Shown here in pieces: positions 55,536 through 63,679 of a stretch of 64,000 nucleotides of DNA; position 1 is the first letter of the stretch, and every line of letters starts with the position of its first letter. Under the pieces are notes generated by a model, which searched no databases, had not been told where the DNA came from, and saw only the letters and a program-made list of their open reading frames with translations. The position numbers and the translations under genes are program-made. This DNA comes from Thalassolituus maritimus (GTDB lineage: Bacteria > Pseudomonadota > Gammaproteobacteria > Pseudomonadales > Oceanobacteraceae): the NCBI RefSeq assembly GCF_900156675.1, contig NZ_FTOH01000007.1:124001-188000 (forward strand), written 5' to 3'.

Positions 55536-56369
55536 ATGGAAAAAGTCAGCGAAAACCGTTGTTTTGACGGTCGTCAGCTACAGTTTACGCACCGTTCTGC
55601 GGTGCTTAACTGTGAGATGCGCTTCGGTATTTATCTGCCTCCGCAGGCTGAAGTCAGAAATGTACCTGTGCTCTACTGGTTATCTGGCCTCACCTGTACC
55701 GATGAGAACTTCACTCACAAAGCGGGTGCGCAGCGCGTGGCGGCCGAATTAGGTATGGCGATTGTGATGCCGGATACATCACCTCGCGGTGAAGGCGTAC
55801 CCGACGACCCTGACGGCGCTTACGATTTTGGACTGGGCGCAGGTTTTTACGTGAATGCGACCGAAACGCCATGGTCTGAACATTACAAGATGTACGATTA
55901 TGTCGTTAAAGAATTGCCTGAACTGATTGAAGCCGAATTTCCGGTGACGGATAAACGCGCTATCAGTGGTCATTCAATGGGTGGTCATGGTGCGATTATA
56001 CTGGCGTTGAATAATCCGGATCGCTACACCAGTATCTCCGCCTTCAGCCCGATCTGTAATCCCATGGATTGCCCTTGGGGCGAAAAAGCGCTGGGTAATT
56101 ACCTTGGCGCTGATAAGGCTGCCTGGGCGAAGCACGACGCCAGTTATCTGGTTCGTCATGCGGATAAGCAATTACCTTTGCTGGTGGATCAGGGACTTGC
56201 GGATAACTTCCTCGTCGAGCAGCTGAAGCCTGAAGCGCTGGAAGCAGCCGCCGCAGAATCCGGCTACGCACTGAAGCTCCGTCGTCATGAAGGGTATGAC
56301 CACAGTTACTTTTTCATCTCCAGTTTTATTGAAGAGCATCTCCGCTTTCATGCGAAATACCTCGGTTGA
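55536..56369 (+). CDS. fghA: S-formylglutathione hydrolase
   Basis: Hydrolyses S-formylglutathione to formate and glutathione, completing detoxification begun by FrmA. The 277-residue esterase-D family protein has the nucleophile motif GHSMGGHGA (Ser near residue 149), [11 protein letters not shown] with the oxyanion region, and catalytic Asp (VDQGLADNF) and His (GYDHSYFFI). It lies 17 nt after frmA, so the two form one operon, closed by a terminator at 56416. Confidence 0.97.
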   Translation: MEKVSENRCFDGRQLQFTHRSAVLNCEMRFGIYLPPQAEVRNVPVLYWLSGLTCTDENFTHKAGAQRVAAELGMAIVMPDTSPRGEGVPDDPDGAYDFGLGAGFYVNATETPWSEHYKMYDYVVKELPELIEAEFPVTDKRAISGHSMGGHGAIILALNNPDRYTSISAFSPICNPMDCPWGEKALGNYLGADKAAWAKHDASYLVRHADKQLPLLVDQGLADNFLVEQLKPEALEAAAAESGYALKLRRHEGYDHSYFFISSFIEEHLRFHAKYLG

Positions 56370-56415
56370 GAATCTCGCATGAACCTTCTCTGAGTGTTTT
56401 CTCAGAGCTTCTCTT

Positions 56416-56441
56416 GCCCGGCATTGCCGGGCTTTTTTTTT
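56416..56441 (+). terminator. Rho-independent terminator after fghA
   Basis: GCCCGGC-ATT-GCCGGGC stem followed by nine T. Confidence 0.93.
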
Positions 56442-56518
56442 GAACTTTCTGATTCTTATCGCAACTGAATTAAGGCAACCGCGATAAATTTCAGGAAGCA
56501 TCAATTCAGGAGAACACC

Positions 56519-56962
56519 ATGAGCACGATATTTGAAAAACTACGTGAAGACCATGAAGTACAACGTGAACTGATGAATAGCATTGCATCTACTTCGGGTG
56601 ATGAATCGGTCAGAAGAGAGCAGATGAAGCTACTTAAAGAAGAATTGACCGAACATGCTGCCGCAGAGGAACGCCATTTTTATTCAAAGTTAATGGCGCA
56701 CGATAATAGCCAGGATAAAGCGCGCCACAGCGTTGCAGAGCACAAAGACATCGATGATCTGGTAGAAGAGCTGGAAACTATCGACATGAGTAGCCCACAG
56801 TGGCTGCAAAAGTTTAAAGACCTGAAGCATCTTGTCGAACACCATCTCGAGGAAGAAGAGCAGGAAGTTTTTCAGGTGGCAGGTAAAGAACTGACCGATA
56901 ATCAGAAAGAAGTTCTGGCTGAAAAATACGACAACGATATGGAGCGTCGTCGCAGCGCCTGA
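56519..56962 (+). CDS. Hemerythrin HHE-domain protein
   Basis: A 147-residue four-helix protein with the spaced His/Glu ligands of a diiron hemerythrin: LREDHEVQRE, ELTEHAAAEERHFY, HSVAEHKDIDDL and LVEHHLEEEEQEVF. Ligands for O2, NO or reactive species sensing are typical; RIC-like repair is an alternative. A CAGGAGAA ribosome-binding site precedes ATG 56519. It lies after the formaldehyde/GSNO genes and may belong to a nitrosative-stress neighbourhood (inference), but it has its own upstream region. Confidence 0.88.
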   Translation: MSTIFEKLREDHEVQRELMNSIASTSGDESVRREQMKLLKEELTEHAAAEERHFYSKLMAHDNSQDKARHSVAEHKDIDDLVEELETIDMSSPQWLQKFKDLKHLVEHHLEEEEQEVFQVAGKELTDNQKEVLAEKYDNDMERRRSA

Positions 56963-57006
56963 TATCAGGTACTGAGTGTCTTAACTGAGCTAACTATCTG
57001 AACCAG

Positions 57007-58392
57007 CTAGCTGAGTAACTTACCGATCACCGACAGAGCCTTCTGTCGGTGGTCATTCCAGGGGTGTGCGAAACTCAGGCGAAGGTAGTTACTGAATTTA
57101 TTCTTTGTTGAAAAAAGTGCCCCAGGTGCGATAAAAACGCCCTCGTTTTTCAATTTTGAAAACAAAGCCGAAGTATCCTGATCCGGCTCAAGTTCGATCC
57201 ATAAAGTTAAACCTCCCTCCGGGACCTCAACATTCGTAACTGCAGTCCAGTCACGGACATGATTTAAGAGGTGTTCGCTTTGTTGGCGTAAGCATTTCTG
57301 TTGTCGTTTCAGATGCGAATCGTAGTCCCCATTGGAGATAAACTCCGCAAGCCCGTTCTGTACGCTTAAAGGGCTGGCTAATTGAGTAACCAGCTTTAAT
57401 TGCAGTAATGCCTGTTGCCAGCGGCCACCACTGATCCAGCCGATGCGCAGGTCTCGGGATAAAGACTTTGAGAATGAGCTACATAGAATGACACGCCCAG
57501 ACTGATCCAGTTTCTTAAGTGGATCAGGCGTATACGAAAGCGCCGTATCGGCATAGATATCATCTTCAATCACCGCAAAGTCCTGCTGTTCTGCTAGCTG
57601 CAAAAATTGCTTGCGCGCCGGATCAGGCATGACTGCCCCCGCGGGTGTCGAATAGCAGGGGGAAACGATACAGGCTTTAACTGGCCACTTTTCTGCGGCC
57701 TGCTGTAAAGCATCGACTGACATACCTGTCAGCGGTGATGAAGGGATTTCTATCACTTTTAACTGTAACTGCTCCAGCAGTTGAAGCGCACCATAAAATC
57801 CGGGTGACTCTACAGCGACTACATCACCGGCTTTGCAGGTCGCCATTAGTGCAAGAAACAAAGCATTCTGACACCCGGAAGTAACAATGAAATCTTCGTA
57901 AGTAAGTTTACAGCCGCGGCGCAGATATCGCATGGCGAGCTGCTCACGAAGAATGACCGAGCCCGAAGGGTCATCGTAGTAAAGGTGGCTTTGACCGCGT
58001 TGGCGTCGCATTACGCGATTGATTGAGCGGTTTAATAACTCCAGCCCTTGTGTGTTTTCACCTCCGGCGCCGGGTACTAAATCAAAAGCCGCTCCATTTT
58101 GCATTAAGTCCATCAGCAATGGACTGACCCTGGCGTTAACGGGTGCAGCCGGGCGGGGTGTGGCTGACACGGGAGCCCCGCGTTCAGTAACGTAATATCC
58201 AGACCGAGGTCTTGCGGCAACCAACCCGCGCGCCTCCAGGCGGCTCAGCGCGTGCAGCACAGTCCCCTTCGCAAGATCATGTCTCTCGCATAACACTCTT
58301 ACAGAAGGCAGCCTGTCGCCGGCATTCAATCTGCCTTCGACTATCTGCTCAGCCAGTAAGTCTTCGAGAATCTGATATTGATGAATCTTCAT
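57007..58392 (-). CDS. MocR-type GntR/aminotransferase transcriptional regulator
   Basis: The 461-residue chimera has an N-terminal GntR winged helix (LAEQIVEGRLNAGDRLPSV, LAKGTVLHALSRLEARGLV) and a C-terminal fold type I aminotransferase domain. The PLP lysine segment is CSSFSKSLSRDLRIGW, with upstream YDDPSG, SGCQNALFL and DDIYAD. Such proteins are regulators rather than enzymes and sense PLP or amino compounds. It is divergent from ccoG, with a clear inverted repeat between them. The effector is unknown. Confidence 0.9.
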   Translation of the reverse strand: MKIHQYQILEDLLAEQIVEGRLNAGDRLPSVRVLCERHDLAKGTVLHALSRLEARGLVAARPRSGYYVTERGAPVSATPRPAAPVNARVSPLLMDLMQNGAAFDLVPGAGGENTQGLELLNRSINRVMRRQRGQSHLYYDDPSGSVILREQLAMRYLRRGCKLTYEDFIVTSGCQNALFLALMATCKAGDVVAVESPGFYGALQLLEQLQLKVIEIPSSPLTGMSVDALQQAAEKWPVKACIVSPCYSTPAGAVMPDPARKQFLQLAEQQDFAVIEDDIYADTALSYTPDPLKKLDQSGRVILCSSFSKSLSRDLRIGWISGGRWQQALLQLKLVTQLASPLSVQNGLAEFISNGDYDSHLKRQQKCLRQQSEHLLNHVRDWTAVTNVEVPEGGLTLWIELEPDQDTSALFSKLKNEGVFIAPGALFSTKNKFSNYLRLSFAHPWNDHRQKALSVIGKLLS

Positions 58393-58400
58393 AAGGTTAA

Positions 58401-58444
58401 CTGTACCACTTAAATTTTATAAAAGTGTGCCTTTTGTGGTACAG
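58401..58444. promoter_or_regulatory. Inverted repeat in the MocR-ccoG divergent promoter
   Basis: CTGTACCAC (58401-58409) and GTGGTACAG (58436-58444) are perfect 9-bp inverted repeats separated by an AT-rich 26-bp centre containing TTTTATAAAA. It starts 9 bp from the MocR start and is a strong operator candidate for autoregulation. Confidence 0.55.
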
Positions 58445-58505
58445 ATAGGGCGCGTACCCTCACCTCAGCATAGAGAGAAAGCTGTAATCTGAGGAGGTAA
58501 CAGGT

Positions 58506-59828
58506 ATGCAAAGAATTCCAGCACTGGATATTACTCCCGCTCAGTCCGGAGAGAAGATACACGTACGGTTATTCTCCGGCCGCTTTCAGACACTGCGCCG
58601 CCTGATCAGCTGGCCGCTGCTGCTCGCATACTTTGGCCTTGCCTGGGTCAACATCAATGGGCAGCAGGCGTTACTGTTCTCGATTGAAGACCGCAGGCTA
58701 TATTTCTTTGGCACCCAATGGGGCTGGCACGACTTCCCGGTACTTGCGGGTGTACTCATTATCGCTGCCATTGCGTTATTTGCGGCATCGGCTGTGGTGG
58801 GCAGAATCTGGTGTGGTACAGCGTGTCCGCAAAGTGTCTGGACCTGGCTGTTCCTGCGCGTCGAAGAAGTGACCGAAGGCCCAGCCTGGACGCGTAAGCG
58901 CATGGATGAAAAAGGCCTCACCACAGAGCAACGCCTGCGCAGGGTCAGTAAACATGCACTTTGGTTACTGTTGGCCGCCGCGACTGCCATCACCTTCACC
59001 GGCTACTTTGTACCTGTTCGTGAATTAGTGCCTGAAACCCTACTGGGTGAGGCGAGCCTCACAACAGGCATCTGGCTCATCACCATGACAGCACTCACTT
59101 ACCTGAACGCGGGGCTGGTGCGCGAAAAAATATGCCTGCATGCCTGCCCGTACTCGCGCTTTCAGAGCGTTATGTTCGATGACAACACCCGGACCGTTAC
59201 CTACGACAAAACACGAAGCAGCGACTGTATTGATTGCAGCCTCTGCGTACAGGTATGCCCAACGGGGATCGACATTCGCGATGGCCTGCAGGCTGCCTGC
59301 ATCGACTGCGGTGCCTGTATTGATGCCTGCGATAGCGTCATGGATAAAATTAAAAAGCCGCGAGGACTAATTACCTACAACTCGGTAGAAAAGATCCGCA
59401 CGGGTAACAGCCCTATCCTGCGAACACGCACTCTGGCCTACGGCGTAGTGATTAGTGTGGCTGTGGTTGTTCTGGGTAGTTTTATAGCCCAGCGGGATAG
59501 CATCGTCGTTGATATCCAACGCGACCGCCAACAGCTTTACTACCAGACGGTGAACGACCAGACCTGCAACAGCTACCAGCTCGAAGTTGAATACTTTGCA
59601 CCGGGCAGCCACCGCGTCGCTGTCGCGATACAAGGCCTGAAACAGGCCCAACTTTCGGGGCCTGCAACACTGCTCGTGCCAGAAAATGGTGTCGCAACGC
59701 AGCAATATCAGGTGTGTGTGGACACAGCGGCGCTGAGTCGCGGTGCGTATCGCAGTGATATTGAGTTTGTAATTGCGGCAGGCGATGAAAAGGTGGTGCG
59801 AGGGACGACGTTTATTGTGGGTCGATAG
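58506..59828 (+). CDS. ccoG: Cytochrome c oxidase accessory protein CcoG (FixG/RdxA family)
   Basis: A membrane Fe-S protein involved in copper handling during cbb3-type oxidase assembly. The 440-residue protein has about five TM segments. The TM-adjacent GRIWCGTACPQSVWTW and the LHACPYSRFQ loop carry Cys ligands. Two ferredoxin-type clusters follow, CIDCSLCVQVCPTGI and CIDCGACIDACDS. After a further TM comes a periplasmic Ig-like FixG C-terminal domain (about 335-440). The ccoNOPQ and ccoI genes usually nearby are absent from the window, so this copy is detached. The start follows GAGGAGG. Confidence 0.92.
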   Translation: MQRIPALDITPAQSGEKIHVRLFSGRFQTLRRLISWPLLLAYFGLAWVNINGQQALLFSIEDRRLYFFGTQWGWHDFPVLAGVLIIAAIALFAASAVVGRIWCGTACPQSVWTWLFLRVEEVTEGPAWTRKRMDEKGLTTEQRLRRVSKHALWLLLAAATAITFTGYFVPVRELVPETLLGEASLTTGIWLITMTALTYLNAGLVREKICLHACPYSRFQSVMFDDNTRTVTYDKTRSSDCIDCSLCVQVCPTGIDIRDGLQAACIDCGACIDACDSVMDKIKKPRGLITYNSVEKIRTGNSPILRTRTLAYGVVISVAVVVLGSFIAQRDSIVVDIQRDRQQLYYQTVNDQTCNSYQLEVEYFAPGSHRVAVAIQGLKQAQLSGPATLLVPENGVATQQYQVCVDTAALSRGAYRSDIEFVIAAGDEKVVRGTTFIVGR

Positions 59829-59844
59829 CCTGATTGCGCCATCA

Positions 59845-59862
59845 TTTAGGGGACGTCCTATT
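59845..59862. repeat. Short palindromic element near the left edge of the accessory insert
   Basis: GGACGTCC (59851-59858) is a perfect palindrome inside a TTTAGGGGACGTCCTATTCC-type context, just after ccoG. Similar phrases occur as dispersed repeats in many gammaproteobacterial genomes (from memory). Only one copy is seen here. Confidence 0.3.
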
Positions 59863-59951
59863 CCCTGTCGCAGAATGCCAGTTTTCAATTGCTGTTAAGT
59901 CTCAGTTCTAACAAACTGGATTCACGAAAAGCGTTACGCAGGGAGAAAGCG

Positions 59952-60464
59952 ATGTGTAAGAAACTAGATGGATTCGGAAATGCAAAGCTACCAACCGGAT
60001 ATGGAACAGTATCCTGCAAGGTCACCTTAAATGGCCATGAATTGGGCGTATGCTGGAGTAAACAGACAACCTATTGCGACGGTACCGAGCATGCGGAAGA
60101 TGCTGTATGTGATCACATGCAAAGCATTTTGTTCGGCTTAGATGGTTTCCAGATGCCAGAAGGGGTAGTTGCGGATATCCGGCATGTTAGAACTCATGGA
60201 AACAATGAGTTAGAGATAACTGAATTGACAGCATCTCCATGTTCATCTTCTACGAACCCCAAGACTTCTTCTAAGCCAGATACTGTAGGGTGCACAGAAC
60301 GACTGATCGAGTTGAAAAACATGTGGGAGAGTGATGGCTATAAGCTGACTATCTCAATTGAAGCAGATCATTTATATCAGCCCCGTATTAGGGGCGCTAA
60401 GGCTGCTTCCGTTGAAGCCGCCAAGGCTCTTATTGCTGCTGGAATCAGCATCAAAGTCGGTTAA
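59952..60464 (+). CDS. Cytidine-deaminase-fold protein of unknown substrate
   Basis: A 170-residue protein. It has the zinc and proton-shuttle motif of the deaminase superfamily, H47-A-E49 in YCDGTEHAEDAVCDHMQ. The second half is S-P-C97 in ELTASPCSSS with C114 in TVGCTERLIEL; the usual Cys-x2-Cys spacing is expanded by a Ser/Thr/Lys-rich insert of 16 residues. Deaminase-toxin families show such loops. No signal peptide is visible. ATG 59952 (MCKKLDGFGN) follows GGGAGAA and is preferred to an upstream frame opening. It precedes the methyltransferase-HNH gene by 121 nt. The substrate, whether a nucleotide, RNA or DNA base, cannot be told. Confidence 0.62.
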   Translation: MCKKLDGFGNAKLPTGYGTVSCKVTLNGHELGVCWSKQTTYCDGTEHAEDAVCDHMQSILFGLDGFQMPEGVVADIRHVRTHGNNELEITELTASPCSSSTNPKTSSKPDTVGCTERLIELKNMWESDGYKLTISIEADHLYQPRIRGAKAASVEAAKALIAAGISIKVG

Positions 60465-60585
60465 CTTTCAGCGTGCTGTAATGATCCAGAAGTGACCGTA
60501 TCAAGCTGAGGTTGAGGCATGTTATACATAACGTCAATCGTCAGGTAGAGTGTTTCGAGTGAGGTAGTAAGGAGTATCACTCGTA

Positions 60586-62268
60586 ATGGATGACCAAACG
60601 GCGAAGTTCTATAGCCATAATGTCAGCGATGTAATTAGTCGCTACGACGCCATCGATAGCCCGATATCGAAATATTTTTCACTGGCCTTTCCAAAGCCGG
60701 CTTCGCAGATTCTGGATGTTGGTTGTGGTTCTGGACGTGACCTCCGTGCACTGCTTGCTGCTGGGTATAATGCATTTGGAATCGAGCCTGTCGAAGAACT
60801 CAGGCGGGCTGCAATTCAACGTTATCCATCTCTTTCCAGCTGCCTTTGGTCTGGTGTACTTCCTGGGTTTTCAGTAGACGAGAAATTCGATGGCGTAGTG
60901 TGCAGTGCTGTCCTTATGCATATTCCTCAAGGGCAGCAGCTAGAGGCATTTCTCGATATCAGAAATCTCCTGAAAGTAGGAGGTCGCTTACTACTCTCGA
61001 TTCCCGCTACCAGAGATGATCTCGATGAAGACTTCCGTGATCCTGATGGACGACTCTTTGTTCCTACTGATCCAGAACGAATTCGCTTAATTGCTGAACA
61101 GATTGGATTCACATTTATCAGTCATACTCAAGACACTGACAGTCTCGGTCGCCCTGGGTATGCGTGGAATACTCTGATTTTTGAGAAGTCCACTGAGGCT
61201 AATCGTCCTTTAGATCGCATTGAATCTGTACTAAGAAACGATAGAAAAGTCGCTACTTATAAACTGGCTTTACTTCGGGCATTCTGTGATATCGCAGAGC
61301 GTGATGAGAATGCAGTGACCTGGTTTCCGGATGGTTATGTTGGGATGCCGATTGAAGCTCTGGCAGAGTGTTGGTTAGCGTATTACTGGCCATTGGTCAC
61401 GGCGCCAGTGCATATTCCGCAGAGCACTACCGATCATTCAGGTTCAGCGAGAGCGATTACCTTCCGGAGCGAGTTGGGTGAGTTAAGTCGTTTATGTCAG
61501 GAATATTTTGATCCAGATCCTGATATCGCATACACCTTATTTACGCTGGCATGGAAGAAGGGAACTCTGTCTAACGATATTGCCCGTAAATTGCGGCTTA
61601 CCTTTTCTGCTATCAGAACCGCTCTGAGAGATGGTCCGGTTAAACATGCTGCTCAAGGAGGAATGTTCCGATATCAGTCCGGGCAGGTAATGCTGCAGGT
61701 GGATCTATGGCGGGAATTTTGTCTTTCCAGTCATTGGATCAGAGACTCTCTGATTCTACGTTGGTCAGAGCTTTGTGAAAAATTCTCAGCGACTAACGAC
61801 CCTGCGATTCAGCGCGGTGTGACTTTACCTTATCTGCTGAAAGAAGGCTTACCTGAGCGCGAGCAGGGTATCGCCCGGCGTATGTATGAAGAGCGTGAAA
61901 ACCTATCCTGTGTCTGGAGTGATAAGAAAATCACTTTGGCAACCATGGACGTAGATCATGCGTTGCCGTTCTCTCTCTGGCGCAATAACGATTTGTGGAA
62001 TCTTTTGCCTGCCGCACGAAAAGTGAATAACGAGAAGCGGGATAAAATTCCGACACCTGAGCTTTTGCGCAGTCGAAAAGAGGCTATCGTCGACCTCTGG
62101 CAATTTGCTAATGAGGTTGAGCCAAAAGTCTTTCAGTTTGAGGTAGAGAGGACTTTAGGTAAGTTCCATAAGTCGTGTTGGGAGCAAGAGCTTTTTCAAT
62201 ATATGTCTGAGCGAGCAGCTGTGGCGATATATCGGCGTGGCGAGACTGCGTGGAATTATGGTGCTTGA
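60586..62268 (+). CDS. SAM methyltransferase-HNH nuclease fusion protein, possible defence gene
   Basis: A 560-residue fusion. Residues about 1-200 are a class I methyltransferase of the small-molecule/UbiE-like type: QILDVGCGSGRDLRALLAAG (motif I), acidic IEP, VVCSAVLMHIPQG and VGGRLLLSIP. No DPPY or PCQ motif of DNA methylases is seen. Residues about 210-440 are helical and unrecognised (RKVATYKLALLRAFCDIAE; RKLRLTFSAIRTALRDG). Residues about 440-492 form an HNH motif: MDVDHALPFSLWRNNDLW, NLLPAARKVNNEKRDKIP, with D457-H458, N467/N468, N472 and N481/N482 as likely catalytic or metal residues. The rest is helical. The fusion suggests nucleic-acid attack guarded or primed by methylation, but neither target nor function is known. 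The start follows AAGGAG with a long 11-nt spacer. Confidence 0.68.
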   Translation: MDDQTAKFYSHNVSDVISRYDAIDSPISKYFSLAFPKPASQILDVGCGSGRDLRALLAAGYNAFGIEPVEELRRAAIQRYPSLSSCLWSGVLPGFSVDEKFDGVVCSAVLMHIPQGQQLEAFLDIRNLLKVGGRLLLSIPATRDDLDEDFRDPDGRLFVPTDPERIRLIAEQIGFTFISHTQDTDSLGRPGYAWNTLIFEKSTEANRPLDRIESVLRNDRKVATYKLALLRAFCDIAERDENAVTWFPDGYVGMPIEALAECWLAYYWPLVTAPVHIPQSTTDHSGSARAITFRSELGELSRLCQEYFDPDPDIAYTLFTLAWKKGTLSNDIARKLRLTFSAIRTALRDGPVKHAAQGGMFRYQSGQVMLQVDLWREFCLSSHWIRDSLILRWSELCEKFSATNDPAIQRGVTLPYLLKEGLPEREQGIARRMYEERENLSCVWSDKKITLATMDVDHALPFSLWRNNDLWNLLPAARKVNNEKRDKIPTPELLRSRKEAIVDLWQFANEVEPKVFQFEVERTLGKFHKSCWEQELFQYMSERAAVAIYRRGETAWNYGA

Positions 62269-62338
62269 GAGCAATTCAGGTGTGCACTGCAAACCCCATG
62301 GTTTATTCGAGAGGTTTCTTGATTACCAAAGCCGCGTC

Positions 62339-62392
62339 GGGGATATGATCCCCTCTCACAAGGGAGGCGCGGTAGGGTGCGCAGTGCGCGCA
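62339..62392. repeat. Palindromic REP-like segment between the insert and mtnC
   Basis: GGGGAT-ATG-ATCCCC (62339-62353) is followed by a GGTAGGGTGCGCAGTGCGCG phrase (62371-62390) with the inverted pair GCGCA/TGCGC. This resembles dispersed GTAGGGTGCGC elements of gammaproteobacteria (from memory). It may also help terminate transcription between the convergent genes. Confidence 0.4.
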
Positions 62393-62411
62393 TCAAACCA
62401 GTAGAAGAATC

Positions 62412-63119
62412 TCAGATCTCTGCAAAACCCTTCACGGCTTTATGCTCAGCATCCGCCGGTATGCCGTCTTCACGAACCAACCACACAGTCTGCATTCCGG
62501 CTTCTTTCGCGGCATCCAGTTCTTCTTTGATGTCTGACAAAAACAGCACGTCTTTGGCGTTTAATCCGGCGTGTGTTTTCTGCAGTTCAGCAAGGATATT
62601 CCGATAAGACTGAGTCTCGCGTTTGCCGCCCATCAAGGTATCGAAATGGCCTTTAAATAAAGGCAGCAGGTTGCCATCCTGCGAGTAGCCGAAGAAGAGT
62701 TCCTGGGCTTTTACCGAGCCTGAGGAATAAACGTACAGTGGCAGGCCGCTGTCGTACCATTTTTTCAGGTATTCGGTGGCGTCCGGGTAGATGTGCGCTT
62801 GGTAGTCGCCATTTTCATACCCGGTTTTCCAGATCAGGCCTTGCAGGGCTTTGAGTGGGGTGGCTTTGCGGTCTTCGCTGATCCATTGCATCAGTTTGGC
62901 GATGAGTGCATCCGTATTGTCTGCATTAATTGCGTCACCGTCTTCTGCAGCGAGTTCTGCCGTCTGTTGCAGGGCGGTCTGAACTTTTTCGTCGTTAATA
63001 TTTTCTTTTACGAACGCGGGCAGGTGGTCTGCCGCGTACGGGAAAAGTACGTCTTTAACGAAAGAGATCGAAGACGTGGTGCCTTCGATATCGGTCAGGA
63101 TCAGTTTGACGTTCTGCAT
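62412..63119 (-). CDS. mtnC: Acireductone synthase (enolase-phosphatase E1)
   Basis: A methionine-salvage HAD enzyme that enolises and dephosphorylates 2,3-diketo-5-methylthiopentyl-1-phosphate. The 235-residue protein has motif I as ILTDIEGTTSSISFVKDVLF (Asp nucleophile), motif II YSSGSVKAQ, the lysine in GGKRETQSY and motif IV LFLSDIKEELDAA. It follows mtnD after 7 nt on the minus strand and closes the mtnB-mtnD-mtnC operon. Confidence 0.96.
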   Translation of the reverse strand: MQNVKLILTDIEGTTSSISFVKDVLFPYAADHLPAFVKENINDEKVQTALQQTAELAAEDGDAINADNTDALIAKLMQWISEDRKATPLKALQGLIWKTGYENGDYQAHIYPDATEYLKKWYDSGLPLYVYSSGSVKAQELFFGYSQDGNLLPLFKGHFDTLMGGKRETQSYRNILAELQKTHAGLNAKDVLFLSDIKEELDAAKEAGMQTVWLVREDGIPADAEHKAVKGFAEI

Positions 63120-63126
63120 AGCGGAA

Positions 63127-63672
63127 TCAGTTTTCTAAACGGTTAAAGCGGTCGGCAATATCGCTGCCGGTGAAGTTCGCGACCCAGCCTTCCGGGTTGT
63201 TGAACAGGCGGATGGCGATAAAGTTCGGGTTCGGGCCCATGTCGAACCAGTGGGTGGTGTTCGCTGGCACGCTGATGAGGTCGCCTTGGGTGCACAGCAC
63301 TTCGTAGACTTTTTCGCCGATGTGCAGGGTGAACAGGCCTTCGCCACCGACGAAGAAACGTACTTCGTCTTCGCTGTGGGTGTGTTCGCTCAGGAACTTC
63401 TGACGGAATTCGCCTTTCTGAGAGTGATCGGCGCTGAGGCTGATAACGTCCACCGTCTGGTAGCCATCGTTTTTCTTCAGGCGGTCGATGTCTTTCTGGT
63501 AGGCCGCGATGACCTCTTCTTGTGGCGCACCCGGCTCAAGTTCTGCGTCGGTTTCCCACTGTTCGTAACGCACACCAGCTTCTGCCAGTTTTGCGGCCAT
63601 TTTTTCTTTGTTGTCGGTGGTGAACAACAGGTTGGTGACGTCGTGGTCTGTGTATACGCGGAGTACGCTCAT
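63127..63672 (-). CDS. mtnD: Acireductone dioxygenase
   Basis: The 181-residue cupin has metal ligands in HTHSEDEVRFF (His, His, Glu) and a late His in NTTHWFDMGP. It oxidises acireductone in methionine salvage; iron or nickel decides the products in the family. It begins 7 nt after mtnB and is followed by mtnC after 7 nt. Confidence 0.96.
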   Translation of the reverse strand: MSVLRVYTDHDVTNLLFTTDNKEKMAAKLAEAGVRYEQWETDAELEPGAPQEEVIAAYQKDIDRLKKNDGYQTVDVISLSADHSQKGEFRQKFLSEHTHSEDEVRFFVGGEGLFTLHIGEKVYEVLCTQGDLISVPANTTHWFDMGPNPNFIAIRLFNNPEGWVANFTGSDIADRFNRLEN

Positions 63673-63679
63673 AGTGGCC

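Noticed and set aside
60586-62268. Reading the methyltransferase-HNH gene as an ordinary type II restriction-modification enzyme
   Set aside because: The methyltransferase lacks DPPY/NPPY and PCQ DNA-methylase motifs and looks like a small-molecule enzyme, so the target is left open.
59829-62411. Prophage or integrative element
   Set aside because: No integrase, transposase, tRNA or clear direct-repeat attachment sites were found around the two accessory genes.
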